A stretch of 38,350 nucleotides of DNA from Oscillospiraceae bacterium. GTDB lineage: Bacteria > Bacillota > Clostridia > Oscillospirales > CAG-272. The translations under genes were made by a program, and so were the position numbers. Positions within the stretch are counted from its first letter, which is position 1, and the number at the start of each line of letters is the position of its first letter. The notes under the pieces were generated by a model. That model saw only the letters and a program-made list of their open reading frames with translations, was not told the origin of the DNA and did not search any database. This document shows, piece after piece, positions 1 to 7,465 of the stretch. The stretch lies in contig SVTR01000035.1 of the NCBI GenBank assembly GCA_015063685.1, positions 1 to 38,350 on the forward strand, given 5' to 3'.

Positions 1-111
1 GTTCGCCCGTAATAAAAAGTATATTGATAAGCAAAGGCTTTTGGGGAACGGCGGGCGAACGCAGTTCGCCCCTACGGGTTCATAGTAAGCCCACGCAAAC
101 AACAATTTATA
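1..111. repeat. Partial copy of a dispersed repeat (right part of a 162-bp MITE-like element)
   Basis: These 111 bases match 5734-5844 with a single difference (G at 50, A at 5783). The copy is cut by the window edge, so its left end is not seen. It contains a palindrome around GGGCGAAC-GC-AGTTCGCCC and ends in AAACAACAATTTAT, the same terminal motif as the full copy. It ends four bases before the stop codon of the amidase-domain gene. Confidence 0.9.
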
Positions 112-114
112 CGC

Positions 115-699
115 CTAATCGCCCATCGGCGGACGCTCCACATCCACCGAGATCCCATCCAATAAATTCTGATAGCAGGTATCCTCATCCACCTCAGCAC
201 GGATGCCGTCAATGTGAATGAGGCGAAGCCCGGCAAAATTATAGGTGGACAAACGACGATCCAGGGCATCGTCCGAATGGGCACAAATGAGAATGTCGTT
301 GGGTTCAAAGCCCGTAACGATCAGCGTGTGATAGTAATCGTCCGCGGTATTCTGCAACTGGATAAAATCCCCCAGCTCTAGCTCTCGCGCGCGAATTTCC
401 CGACCAAAAGGCCCAATACCCGCGTTTTCCGAAGAAAAATTGGGTTGCTCCGTGACAAAATCATAGAAATATTCCACACTTGTCCACGCGGGTGCGCGGT
501 CATCGGGAGATATATAATACCACCCAAAGGTCGGGGTGAAATCCATGGTACAGCTCCCCGCAAGCAGGCATTGGGAAGCGAAATTGGTGCAGTCTCCGCC
601 CCGCCCGGTAAAATTCAAAAACAACGGGTTGCGGTCCAAGGCCCAGGTGCGCGCATATTCTATGGCTCGTTCACGTATGTAAGGTTTAGTGATGATCAT
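115..699 (-). CDS. Putative amidase-domain protein (Amidase_6-like cysteine hydrolase)
   Basis: A 194-aa protein resembling the clostridial putative amidase domain (Amidase_6). The motif GGDCTNFASQC puts the likely nucleophile at Cys37, and DYYHTLIVTG gives a likely catalytic His124. A second His-Ser pair follows near 141. The family is thought to cleave peptide or amide bonds, often in cell-wall material; no substrate can be read here. There is no signal peptide or membrane segment, so a cytoplasmic location is possible, which is unusual if it acts on wall. The ATG is supported by GAAAGGAG six bases upstream. It is separated from the carboxypeptidase gene by a strong hairpin terminator, so it is probably its own unit. 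A weak promoter (TTGTCG-18-TATTAT) can be drawn upstream but is not convincing. The 3' end abuts a dispersed repeat. Confidence 0.75.
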   Translation of the reverse strand: MIITKPYIRERAIEYARTWALDRNPLFLNFTGRGGDCTNFASQCLLAGSCTMDFTPTFGWYYISPDDRAPAWTSVEYFYDFVTEQPNFSSENAGIGPFGREIRARELELGDFIQLQNTADDYYHTLIVTGFEPNDILICAHSDDALDRRLSTYNFAGLRLIHIDGIRAEVDEDTCYQNLLDGISVDVERPPMGD

Positions 700-771
700 G
701 AGAAGCTCCTTTCAAAGCTTTTGAATATCTTTGTCTCTACCCCATAATATGCACTTGCCCTTCAAAACGAC

Positions 772-801
772 AAAAGGATGCTTCAAACGAAGCATCCTTT
801 T
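772..801 (-). terminator. Intrinsic terminator after the D,D-carboxypeptidase gene
   Basis: A 13-bp perfect stem (AAAAGGATGCTTC / GAAGCATCCTTTT) with a four-base loop and U-rich flank. It lies just past the stop at 811. It is symmetrical enough to work in both directions. Confidence 0.9.
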
Positions 802-810
802 ATAAAATAT

Positions 811-1992
811 TCACTCTGCGTATTGAGCATAAATAGCCTGGTAAGCCTTGATACAATCCTCGTAGCTGTCAGCGCCTACCGTAGCACAGACGTAATATGC
901 TCCGTCCTTATCCTGAGCGCAGGTAACAAGACAATACTTGCTTTCGGGGGTATATCCGGTCTTTCCTGCCACAATCGTCAGCTCGCCTGCGGTACCCGGC
1001 GTAAGGCTTTTATACTTATTGAAATGAGTGACCAACAAATTGTTGTAGATGTGGTAATCAAAAGTGTTTCCGTTGCTTTGGGTACAAGGAGCGTCAAAGG
1101 CGTCCTCCGTCATGATCTTGCGGCACAAGGACATATTCATGGCATAGCCCATAATGGTGGCCAGATCGCGGCAGGTGGAATAATGCTCTTCGTGATGGAG
1201 CCCTGTGGGATTCATGAAATGGGTGTTTTCCAAGCCCATAGACTGTGCCTTTCGGTTCATAAGTGCCACGAATTCCGTTTCGGTGCCCGCAATGTAGCGA
1301 GCCAGCTGGCAAGCGGCGATACCGTCAGATTGCAGCATAAGATCGTACAAAAGCGCTTCCACAGTCAGCTTCTCCCCGGCGGCAAGTCCAATACCCGAGG
1401 AGCCCTCTGCCTTCATGGCGTCCACAACATCTTTGCTGATGGTAACCGTTTCCTGCAGGGAGCCCTGGCTCCGCAGATGCTCCGCTACCACAATGAGGGT
1501 CATCACCTTGGTAAGAGACGCAGGATATACTCGTGTGTCTGCCCCGCTGGCCGCGACAACTTTACCGTCGGAGACCTTAGCAAGCGCGGCATGGGTAGCC
1601 GAAAGTTTTGAAAGATCCATGGCCTTGACAGCCGACGCATCCTTGTAGAGCACGTTGCCCTTGGCGCCGTCGGCAAAATCACCCTTAACCGGGTTATCTG
1701 CCCGGGTTTCCTCTTCTTTCTCAGGGACGGATTCGGGGGTAGGTTGGGTCCATCGGGAAGCGGTCACTCCAAAGAAAACGGCCGACAAAAGCATGATCAC
1801 AGCCAAAAAGCCGGCGATCACACTGACAAACACGGTCTCTGCCTGGGTAACCGAAAATCTGATCTCACGGATCGTCCAAGTAGAGGGATCCGGCTCTCGG
1901 GGTTCAAAAACATCCGAGACCGTCTCCTTATCCGAGACTTCGGCAACGGCTACTGCCTCGTCCGCGGAATTGTATTTATTTTCTTGACTCAT
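811..1992 (-). CDS. Serine-type D-Ala-D-Ala carboxypeptidase (PBP5/DacF-like), membrane anchored
   Basis: A 393-aa low-molecular-weight penicillin-binding protein. Family members trim the terminal D-alanine from peptidoglycan stem peptides. Numbered from the start used here, an acidic cytoplasmic N-terminus is followed by one membrane segment near 54-77. The catalytic domain then carries the SxxK motif (SLTK, Ser159/Lys162) and the KTG motif at 344-346. The middle motif, usually SxN, reads SDG at 222-224, so the usual Asn is absent. An N-terminal anchor instead of a cleavable signal and C-terminal amphipathic anchor is also atypical. Start: the upstream ATG at 2001 lies only a few bases after AAAGGA, whereas the ATG at 1992 has usable spacing, so 1992 is preferred. 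The gene is flanked by terminators on both sides and seems monocistronic. Confidence 0.88.
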   Translation of the reverse strand: MSQENKYNSADEAVAVAEVSDKETVSDVFEPREPDPSTWTIREIRFSVTQAETVFVSVIAGFLAVIMLLSAVFFGVTASRWTQPTPESVPEKEEETRADNPVKGDFADGAKGNVLYKDASAVKAMDLSKLSATHAALAKVSDGKVVAASGADTRVYPASLTKVMTLIVVAEHLRSQGSLQETVTISKDVVDAMKAEGSSGIGLAAGEKLTVEALLYDLMLQSDGIAACQLARYIAGTETEFVALMNRKAQSMGLENTHFMNPTGLHHEEHYSTCRDLATIMGYAMNMSLCRKIMTEDAFDAPCTQSNGNTFDYHIYNNLLVTHFNKYKSLTPGTAGELTIVAGKTGYTPESKYCLVTCAQDKDGAYYVCATVGADSYEDCIKAYQAIYAQYAE

Positions 1993-2043
1993 ATGTATCA
2001 TATCCTTTCGTTATGCTGCAGCATGGGTCGTTGATTATGCGAA

Positions 2044-2084
2044 TAAAAAAAGGAAAGAAGCCCGCCCCTCACGGAACGGACTTC
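2044..2084 (-). terminator. Intrinsic terminator after secG
   Basis: On the minus strand GAAGTCCG pairs with CGGGCTTC (one G-T), followed by TTTCC and a seven-T run. It lies directly downstream of the secG stop at 2095. Confidence 0.85.
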
Positions 2085-2094
2085 TCCTGTGCGC

Positions 2095-2337
2095 TCAGAC
2101 GAGGCAGTACAGAGCTACGATGGCGATAAAGAAAACAACGGAAACCAAAACGGTGATCTTCTCAAGTCTCTTTTCACGTCTCTGGGCTTTGCTCTTGCCG
2201 AAGAACGTATCGGCTGCGCCGCCGGAAATAGCACCGGACAGACGCTTATCTTTGCCAGGCTGGAGTGCAACTAACACGGAAATGCCCAACGAAAACGCGA
2301 TCAGGACAAATCCAAGAACAATCTGCAGTACATCCAT
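2095..2337 (-). CDS. secG: Preprotein translocase subunit SecG
   Basis: An 80-aa protein with the SecG layout: a first hydrophobic helix (about 3-24), a short polar loop including the conserved region QPGKDKRLSGAISGGAADTFFG, and a second helix (about 60-80). SecG joins SecYE in the membrane and helps SecA-driven export. Length fits the Gram-positive family (about 75-80 aa). The ATG is preceded by GGAGGT at good spacing. It has its own consensus promoter upstream and a terminator downstream, so it is transcribed alone. In many Firmicutes secG sits next to rnr and smpB; those are not here. Confidence 0.95.
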   Translation of the reverse strand: MDVLQIVLGFVLIAFSLGISVLVALQPGKDKRLSGAISGGAADTFFGKSKAQRREKRLEKITVLVSVVFFIAIVALYCLV

Positions 2338-2374
2338 TGCTTAAAAACCTCCAAAGGTACGAATTACTTCACCT

Positions 2375-2403
2375 ATTATACCACACTTTTTTTGAAAATG
2401 CAA
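2375..2403 (-). promoter_or_regulatory. Sigma-A type promoter of secG
   Basis: TTGCAT, a 17-base spacer and TATAAT, with the extended -10 context TGTGG directly before the -10. About 30 bases separate the expected start from the secG ATG. Confidence 0.85.
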
Positions 2404-2452
2404 TAGGCTTTTGATAATTTTACAAAAAACTTTTCGATAAAAAACAGTATTT

Positions 2453-4114
2453 TCAGGAGTTGGCGCCGCTGAGGGTAATGGTCACGTCGGTATAAAGGCC
2501 GTTTCTATAGTATGTGACAGTCACATCATCCCCTGCGTAGTGCTCATTGATCTCATTCATCAAAACCGTCATGCTGGTAGCCTCCACCGCGTTGACTGCG
2601 GTAATGACATCTCCCTCACGCAGCTTGGTAGCGGCGTCCATACCCTCGGTAAGAGCTCTGACGTAGATGCCGGAGACCTTGGGCGCGATCACCTCATCGG
2701 GATTTTGCGCAGCATATTCCTCAGTCACCTCAACGATGCGCTCCTCGTAGAAGACATAGTAGCGATCCTTTTCTACAAACACGCCGGTAATACCGATCAT
2801 AGGACGATCGTAGGAAACGTTGGAATTGACGTTGTCAGCGTGACCATCCTGAATGATGGCCTCAAGGATCTCGGCGGCACCGTCCGAGGGGATGGCAAAG
2901 CCGATGCCTTCGTAGCCGTTTGCCAGCTTCATAGATATGATACCGACCACCTCGCCCTTGGCATTGACCAGGGGGCCTCCCGAGTTACCGGGATTGACCA
3001 TAGCATCCGTCTGGATCATTTTCAGTTTTTTCTCCAGCGTCCCGTCTTCCTTGTATATCTTCAGCTCACGGTTCACGTAAGAGATACATCCTCTGGTGGT
3101 CGTCCAGGCCATATCAGGGCCGCTGGGGTTGCCGATGGCATACACCGTTTGACCAACGTAGCAGTCGGCTGAGCTTGCAAAGGTAGCAGGGATCAGGTTG
3201 CTCTTGTCCACCTTAATCACCGCCAGGTCATCCACCTCAGAAGAGCCTCGCAGGGTGGCTGTGGCGTAGGTGCCGTCGTAGAATCTGACGCGGATGTTGG
3301 TTCCCCCATCCACCACGTGGTGATTGGTGGCGATATAGCCATTCTCGCTCAGGATAATGCCGGTACCGCTTCCCGCAGAAGAATCGCCGGTAACCTCTAT
3401 GAGCACCACAGAATGCTTGGCTATCTCTATGGCTGCGGCATCGGCTTTGTCCGACGTGGACACGATGATCTGCCCTTCCTCGTCGGTCTCGGGCTCGCTG
3501 AACTGAAGCGTGGGAAGCTCGTTGCCCTTCATAAACATAACACCCAGAAGCAATCCAAAGCTCAGGGCAAACACGGCGGTCAGCACCAAAGCATAGACCA
3601 TAAGTCCACCGGAGCGCTGCTTCTTACGGCGGCGTTCATCGTGGATCCGTTGATCCGCATAGGTCCAACGATAGGCGGTGGACGGCTGCGAGGGGGTTAC
3701 CGGCTGGGGAGGTGGCACGGGAATTCCGCCGGGAAATGGATTGTTAGGGGACGCATACGTTGGGGGCATCTGAAATACAGGTGCCGCTCCGGGGGCTTGC
3801 GCATTGGCAGGCGGCTCCGCGAAATTTTCAGCCGATGCCGCAGTATGCGTCTCCACCGACGCCTCCGGTTGTTTTTCGGCTGTCATTTCCGGTTGTTTTT
3901 CGGCTGTCATTTCCGGTTGTTTTTCGGCTGTCATTTCCGGTTGTTTTTCGGCTGTCATTTCCGGTTGCTCCGGGTTTGAAGGCTCGGCAGGCGCGTCGTG
4001 AGCGGCCGATGTCTCGGTTTCACCGATATCAGTTGAGGCGTTATCCCGGACGCGGTTCTCCGCTCCGTCCAACGGCTCTTGATCAAATTCGGGTTGATTT
4101 CTGTTTTCGTTCAT
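2453..4114 (-). CDS. HtrA/DegP-family membrane-anchored serine protease with PDZ domain
   Basis: A 553-aa trypsin-like quality-control protease. An unusually long acidic and proline-rich cytoplasmic N-terminus (1-165) holds about four tandem QPEMTAEK units at residues 50-83. One membrane segment follows (about 171-196), then an extracellular protease domain with a readable triad: His266 (TNHHVV), Asp296 (DDLAV) and Ser378 (NPGNSGGPL). A C-terminal PDZ-like domain spans about 435-550 (GMDAATKLREGDVITAVNA). This matches the Gram-positive HtrA design, which degrades misfolded exported proteins. It lies 74 bp after the response-regulator gene with no T-run terminator between them, although a hairpin (GGGGGCT / AGCCCCC, 4145-4178) is present; co-transcription is likely, as in WalR-type loci where an htrA follows. 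The ribosome binding site is weak. Confidence 0.93.
   Translation of the reverse strand: MNENRNQPEFDQEPLDGAENRVRDNASTDIGETETSAAHDAPAEPSNPEQPEMTAEKQPEMTAEKQPEMTAEKQPEMTAEKQPEASVETHTAASAENFAEPPANAQAPGAAPVFQMPPTYASPNNPFPGGIPVPPPQPVTPSQPSTAYRWTYADQRIHDERRRKKQRSGGLMVYALVLTAVFALSFGLLLGVMFMKGNELPTLQFSEPETDEEGQIIVSTSDKADAAAIEIAKHSVVLIEVTGDSSAGSGTGIILSENGYIATNHHVVDGGTNIRVRFYDGTYATATLRGSSEVDDLAVIKVDKSNLIPATFASSADCYVGQTVYAIGNPSGPDMAWTTTRGCISYVNRELKIYKEDGTLEKKLKMIQTDAMVNPGNSGGPLVNAKGEVVGIISMKLANGYEGIGFAIPSDGAAEILEAIIQDGHADNVNSNVSYDRPMIGITGVFVEKDRYYVFYEERIVEVTEEYAAQNPDEVIAPKVSGIYVRALTEGMDAATKLREGDVITAVNAVEATSMTVLMNEINEHYAGDDVTVTYYRNGLYTDVTITLSGANS
3866..3967 (-). repeat. 24-bp in-frame tandem repeat in the htrA-like gene
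   Basis: About 4.2 nearly identical 24-bp units, each encoding QPEMTAEK. The period is a multiple of three, so copy number can change without breaking the frame. It lies in the region predicted to be cytoplasmic, ahead of the membrane helix. Confidence 0.92.
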
Positions 4115-4188
4115 GGTACCTACACTTTTCCTAAAGCTTGATTTGGGGGCTCATGTCAGATCATCTACACAAGCCCCCGATACTATTA

Positions 4189-4881
4189 TCAACTGAGAAG
4201 TTCGAATTTATAGCCAACGCCCCAAACTGTTTTGAGGATCCATTTATCGGATACACCCTCCAGCTTTTCGCGGAGACGTTTGACGTGGACGTCCACAGTG
4301 CGGGAGTCGCCCAAATAATCAAAGCCCCAAACCTTGTCCAGGAGCTGATCGCGGGTAAACACGCGGTTATAGTTGGAAGCCAGGAAATACAGAAGCTCCA
4401 GCTCCTTGGGGGGAATATCAATAGAACGCCCCTTCAGCTTCAGCTCGTACTTCAACTTACTGATCTCTATGTTATCAAAGCGAATGACCTCATCATCATT
4501 CTGACCTGCGTTGGCCTGGCAACGGCGAAGCACAGCCTTGATACGGGCAGACAGCTCCTTGGGATCGAAGGGCTTGACCACGAAATCATCCGCACCCAGT
4601 TCAAGTCCCAGCACCTTGTCAAACACATCGGACTTGGCGGTGACCATGATGATGGGCTTTTGGGATACCTCTCGGATCTCGCGGCAAACCTGCCAGCCGT
4701 CTTTCTTGGGAAGCATGATATCCAGGAGCACCAGATCAGGCTCATACATCTTGAAGAAGCTGACGCCTTCGGCACCGTCGGCCACAGTCTTGACCTCGTA
4801 GCCCTCGTTTTCAAAATAGGTTTTCAGCATCTCGCTGATCACCGGATCATCATCCACCACAAGAATCTTGGTGTCCATCAT
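4189..4881 (-). CDS. OmpR/PhoB-family response regulator (WalR/YycF-like), no kinase in the window
   Basis: A 230-aa two-domain regulator. The receiver domain (about 3-120) shows the acidic pocket DDD at 10-12, phospho-acceptor Asp54 (LLDIMLP), Thr81 and Lys103 (VVKPFDP). The winged-helix DNA-binding domain (about 130-228) ends in the typical VWGFDYLGDSRTVDVHVKRL stretch. Sequence style and the htrA downstream resemble the essential WalR cell-wall regulator, but the partner histidine kinase and WalHI genes are absent here, so the exact identity is open. AGGAGG precedes two adjacent ATGs (4881, 4878); the first is used. It has a strong promoter about 155 bases upstream, giving a long 5' leader. 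Confidence 0.92.
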   Translation of the reverse strand: MMDTKILVVDDDPVISEMLKTYFENEGYEVKTVADGAEGVSFFKMYEPDLVLLDIMLPKKDGWQVCREIREVSQKPIIMVTAKSDVFDKVLGLELGADDFVVKPFDPKELSARIKAVLRRCQANAGQNDDEVIRFDNIEISKLKYELKLKGRSIDIPPKELELLYFLASNYNRVFTRDQLLDKVWGFDYLGDSRTVDVHVKRLREKLEGVSDKWILKTVWGVGYKFELLS

Positions 4882-5036
4882 ATGTTTTGACCTCCTGTCG
4901 CATTGGACATGCGATTTTTACCTTTTTCGATTCTTTACGCTTATATCATATCTCATGAACAGGATGGTCTTGTGAACAAAAATTGAATATTTTCTGAAAC
5001 CTTGTACACAGTCCATCCATATTTTATAGCATTTTT

Positions 5037-5065
5037 ATTATAGCATAACCTCTGTAATTTGTAAA
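5037..5065 (-). promoter_or_regulatory. Sigma-A type promoter of the response regulator-htrA unit
   Basis: TTTACA, 17-base spacer, TATAAT, with extended -10 context TATGC. The expected transcript has an A/T-rich leader of roughly 150 bases before the ATG at 4881. A second weaker -10-like string (TGATATAA) occurs nearer the gene. Confidence 0.85.
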
Positions 5066-5118
5066 GACTTTTTTGCGAAAAAGTTTCTAAAAATGTATTA
5101 AATTTTGTACGGCGTTCA

Positions 5119-5158
5119 AAAACAAGACACCTCCCCATCAAAATTAGGGAGGTGTTTT
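5119..5158 (-). terminator. Intrinsic terminator after rsfS
   Basis: ACACCTCCC pairs with GGGAGGTGT around an 11-base loop; on the minus strand CTTGTTTTTG follows. It sits 12-50 bases past the rsfS stop codon and ends the rdgB-to-rsfS gene group. Confidence 0.88.
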
Positions 5159-5169
5159 GTTGAAATATG

Positions 5170-5565
5170 TCACTCTTCACCATAAAGGCGGTCGAGATTG
5201 TAAAATTCTCTTGTCTCTTTTGTAAATATATGCACAAGCACGTGACTGTAGTCCAGGACGATCCATGCGTGGTTATCACGGCCCTCAACGTGGATAGGTT
5301 CCACCATTCTACGGCTCATCTGATACTCCACCTCGCCGCCCAGCGCCTGGACGTGGGTGGAGGAGGTACCGGTAGCCAGCACCATGAAATCGCAGATGTC
5401 GGTCTTCCCTTCCATGGGGATGACCTTGACGTCTCGGGCACGCTTATTGTCCAGAAATTCAGCAATGGCGTCGGCCAGGGTTCGGGGATCGGCCCCCGCC
5501 AGGGGATCGGGAGTGGGCTCGTTCATTTCGGGATCGAATTCGGTATTCAGGTTCATGTCGTTCAT
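5170..5565 (-). CDS. rsfS: Ribosomal silencing factor RsfS (DUF143/Iojap family)
   Basis: A 131-aa RsfS protein, which binds L14 on the large subunit and blocks subunit joining under nutrient limitation. After a family-variable acidic N-terminus (1-25) the conserved fold is clear: DICDFMVLATGTSSTHVQAL, then GRDNHAWIVLDYSHVLVHIFTKETREFYNLDRLY, which is the family hallmark near the C-terminus. Length is slightly above the usual 110-120 aa because of the N-terminal extension. GAGG six bases before the ATG at 5565 supports the start. It follows yqeK, its usual partner, but about 280 bp of repeat DNA separates the two genes here. Confidence 0.95.
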   Translation of the reverse strand: MNDMNLNTEFDPEMNEPTPDPLAGADPRTLADAIAEFLDNKRARDVKVIPMEGKTDICDFMVLATGTSSTHVQALGGEVEYQMSRRMVEPIHVEGRDNHAWIVLDYSHVLVHIFTKETREFYNLDRLYGEE

Positions 5566-5608
5566 AAGTTACCTCGTTTTTTAATGTGTAATATGGGTGA
5601 GATGGCAC

Positions 5609-5692
5609 CATCTGTGGTAGGACTTTGGCTCGGGGGAGTACATCCTGTGCGAAGCTCATATCGCGATGGGTGGTTAGGCAGATAAATTGTTG
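5609..5692 (-). repeat. 85-bp dispersed repeat block, copy 1
   Basis: Read on the minus strand, this block begins CAACAATTTATCTG and runs to CCACAGATGG. It matches 16004-16088 on the plus strand along its whole length, with scattered substitutions and a conserved core CAGGATGYACTCCCCCGAGC. Its first bases coincide with the end motif of the MITE-like element at 5682-5843, so the two repeats abut or overlap. No function is known to me. Confidence 0.85.
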
Positions 5693-5843
5693 TTTACGGT
5701 TTTCTGAGCAACATGGTCGTAGGGGCGAACTGTGTTCGCCCGTAATAAAAAGTATATTGATAAGCAAAGGCTTTTGGGGAACAGCGGGCGAACGCAGTTC
5801 GCCCCTACGGGTTCATAGTAAGCCCACGCAAACAACAATTTAT
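5682..5843. mobile_element. 162-bp MITE-like element with 14-bp terminal inverted repeats
   Basis: The ends are perfect inverted repeats ATAAATTGTTGTTT (5682-5695) and AAACAACAATTTAT (5830-5843). Inside are two palindromes based on GGGGCGAAC / GTTCGCCC that also pair with each other, so the unit can fold end to end. It has no coding capacity. The right 111 bases recur at 1-111. The right end lies one base from the yqeK stop codon. No target-site duplication is obvious. Confidence 0.8.
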
Positions 5844-5844
5844 A

Positions 5845-6510
5845 TTACTTCTTCTCGCCCCTCCGCTTGGCTCTCTCACAAAGGAGGCTATTGCGGGAAT
5901 TCATGGTATCGGAGGCCACAGGAGCATCCTCGACCAGAAGTGAGCGGATGGTCATGTTGAAGGAGAGCAGGATCACGTCATCCAAAAGCGCCAGTCGGTC
6001 TTCGGGTGAAAGAGCCTCGGGGCAAGCCGCCCAAAAGCAGGTGCGGAGAGTGACGCAATCGGGGAAGGTACGGCTTTCGTCGATATAATCCGCCAGATAG
6101 AGCAGTTTTTCACTGAGGGTCATATCCGCACGGCCTGTGGTGTGATATCGTACCGCCGAAATCACCTCTTCATGGGCAAAATCGGGATATTTTACAGGGA
6201 TCAAAGCGGCGGCGGTCTTGGCGTGGTGGGTCTTGGGCGTCATTTTGTCCACGTCAGACAGCTCCACCCCCAGCGCCTCACATAAAGCCTCCTGCTCAGC
6301 ACCTTTTTTTTCCTTGGTCAGATCGTGGAGCAAAGCGGCGGCACGAAGAATGTTAGATTTTTCGGGACAGTAGAGGGCACACAAGCGGATGACCATATCC
6401 TCCACCGCGGCGGTGTGGGTAAAGCGGAAGGGGGACATTTCAGCCTTGACGGATTCACGGAGGGCATCCAGCTCGGCCTCTCCCCATAGATTCATTGTTT
6501 GATTCATCAT
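5845..6510 (-). CDS. yqeK: HD-domain hydrolase YqeK (symmetrical Ap4A hydrolase family)
   Basis: A 221-aa HD-superfamily protein. Metal-binding residues of the YqeK family are visible: His32 (RFTHT), His62-Asp63 (LLHDLTKE), His95/96 (KTHHAK), His123 (RYHTTG) and Asp141 in LADYIDESRTFPDC. YqeK enzymes cleave Ap4A to two ADP. The gene follows nadD by six bases, the conserved order nadD-yqeK-rsfS in Firmicutes, so it is co-transcribed with the NAD and ribosome genes. The ribosome binding site is poor (AAAAGAAT), suggesting coupling to nadD. Two adjacent ATGs exist at 6510 and 6507. The C-terminus is slightly long and its stop touches a dispersed repeat. Confidence 0.93.
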   Translation of the reverse strand: MMNQTMNLWGEAELDALRESVKAEMSPFRFTHTAAVEDMVIRLCALYCPEKSNILRAAALLHDLTKEKKGAEQEALCEALGVELSDVDKMTPKTHHAKTAAALIPVKYPDFAHEEVISAVRYHTTGRADMTLSEKLLYLADYIDESRTFPDCVTLRTCFWAACPEALSPEDRLALLDDVILLSFNMTIRSLLVEDAPVASDTMNSRNSLLCERAKRRGEKK

Positions 6511-6516
6511 ATTCTT

Positions 6517-7122
6517 TTATGCTTGGGTATACAAATTCTTTTCTTTAATATACGCTTCCACCGCGGGGGGCACCAGTCCTTGGATGGATTTTCCGCGGGC
6601 AACCACCGCACGGACGGTGGAAGAGGACAAGTCAATGGGAGGCGCGGTGATGCGGCGCACCACCTTACCAAAGCGTTGGTTGTACTCCGCGATTTTTTGG
6701 ACGATCTGATCATCCAGCGCCTTGTCGGCCTCTCTGCGGATGTAAACGGGATAGCAAAGTCTGAAGATCTCTTCCGGCTCACGCCATTGTCCCAGGGTCA
6801 GCACCATATCGGTACCCATAAGGAGGAACAGACGGTTATCGGGATGGTATAGCTCACGCAGGGTGTCCACGGTGTAGCTCTTCCCTTCTCTGCGCATTTC
6901 CAGATCGCTGACGATCACACCCTCCACGTCCTTGAAAGCCAGGCGGCACATTTCCAGACGGTCGGCTGCGGTGGCATCTCCCTTCATCTCCTTGTGGGGC
7001 GTCACACCTGTGGGAATGATGTAGAGGATATCCAGCCACATCTGCTCCATAAAAGCCTTGGCGGCGGCTACGTGGCCAACGTGCACGGGAGAAAAGGTGC
7101 CGCCGTAAATACCGATCCTCAT
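6517..7122 (-). CDS. nadD: Nicotinate-nucleotide adenylyltransferase NadD
   Basis: A 201-aa nucleotidyltransferase that makes deamido-NAD from nicotinate mononucleotide and ATP. The N-terminal signature GIYGGTFSPVHVGH (5-18) provides the two catalytic histidines (14 and 17), and the C-terminal LSSSTVRAVVARG matches the SSTxIR nucleotide-binding motif. Length is typical (about 190-210). The start lies one base after the yhbY stop, so translation is probably coupled. The order yhbY-nadD-yqeK-rsfS is the standard Firmicute cluster. Confidence 0.96.
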   Translation of the reverse strand: MRIGIYGGTFSPVHVGHVAAAKAFMEQMWLDILYIIPTGVTPHKEMKGDATAADRLEMCRLAFKDVEGVIVSDLEMRREGKSYTVDTLRELYHPDNRLFLLMGTDMVLTLGQWREPEEIFRLCYPVYIRREADKALDDQIVQKIAEYNQRFGKVVRRITAPPIDLSSSTVRAVVARGKSIQGLVPPAVEAYIKEKNLYTQA

Positions 7123-7123
7123 C

Positions 7124-7456
7124 TTACTTCAGCTGAATGGGATGCTTGGAATCCTTGGAGGCACGGTACAAAAGCACCTTGCGGCCAATGACACCCACGC
7201 AATGAGAGCGGGTGATTTCAGACAAAGCATCGGCTACGTCCCGGGGCGTGTAGTCGCAGTTGTCCAGAACAGACATCTTGATGAGCTCACGAGCCTCCAG
7301 AGCATCGTGGACGGTGGTGATCAAGGTGTCGTTGAGACCGCCCTTTCCCACCTGGATGATGGCAGACATATCAGAAGCCATAGAACGGAGCTTAGCTCTT
7401 TGGGCAGAGGTGATGGGGGCGGGAATGGGATATTCTTCAATGGTATATTTGCTCAT
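7124..7456 (-). CDS. yhbY: YhbY-family RNA-binding protein (CRM domain)
   Basis: A 110-aa protein made of one CRM domain: TSAQRAKLRSMASD at the start of the fold, then IIQVGKGGLNDTLITTVHDALEARELIKMSVL and CVGVIGRKVLLYRAS. YhbY proteins associate with pre-50S ribosomal particles. The ATG has TGAGGT upstream that overlaps the rdgB stop codon, and the rdgB-yhbY gap is nine bases, which indicates an operon. About 15 extra residues precede the domain. Confidence 0.92.
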   Translation of the reverse strand: MSKYTIEEYPIPAPITSAQRAKLRSMASDMSAIIQVGKGGLNDTLITTVHDALEARELIKMSVLDNCDYTPRDVADALSEITRSHCVGVIGRKVLLYRASKDSKHPIQLK

Positions 7457-7465
7457 GGTATTACC

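Noticed and set aside
778..1611. A 277-codon plus-strand frame over the carboxypeptidase gene
   Set aside because: Antisense to a gene with SxxK and KTG motifs; it begins in the terminator.
3866..3967. A CRISPR-like array
   Set aside because: The units are contiguous without spacers and stay in the htrA reading frame; the same holds for the ftsY tract at 9302-9571.
4145..4178. A terminator between the response regulator and htrA
   Set aside because: The GGGGGCT / AGCCCCC hairpin has a 20-base loop and no T-run after it, so read-through to htrA is more likely.
5459..5767. A 102-codon minus-strand frame over the rsfS 5' end and repeat DNA
   Set aside because: It spans three unrelated repeat modules and part of rsfS in another frame, with no ribosome binding site.
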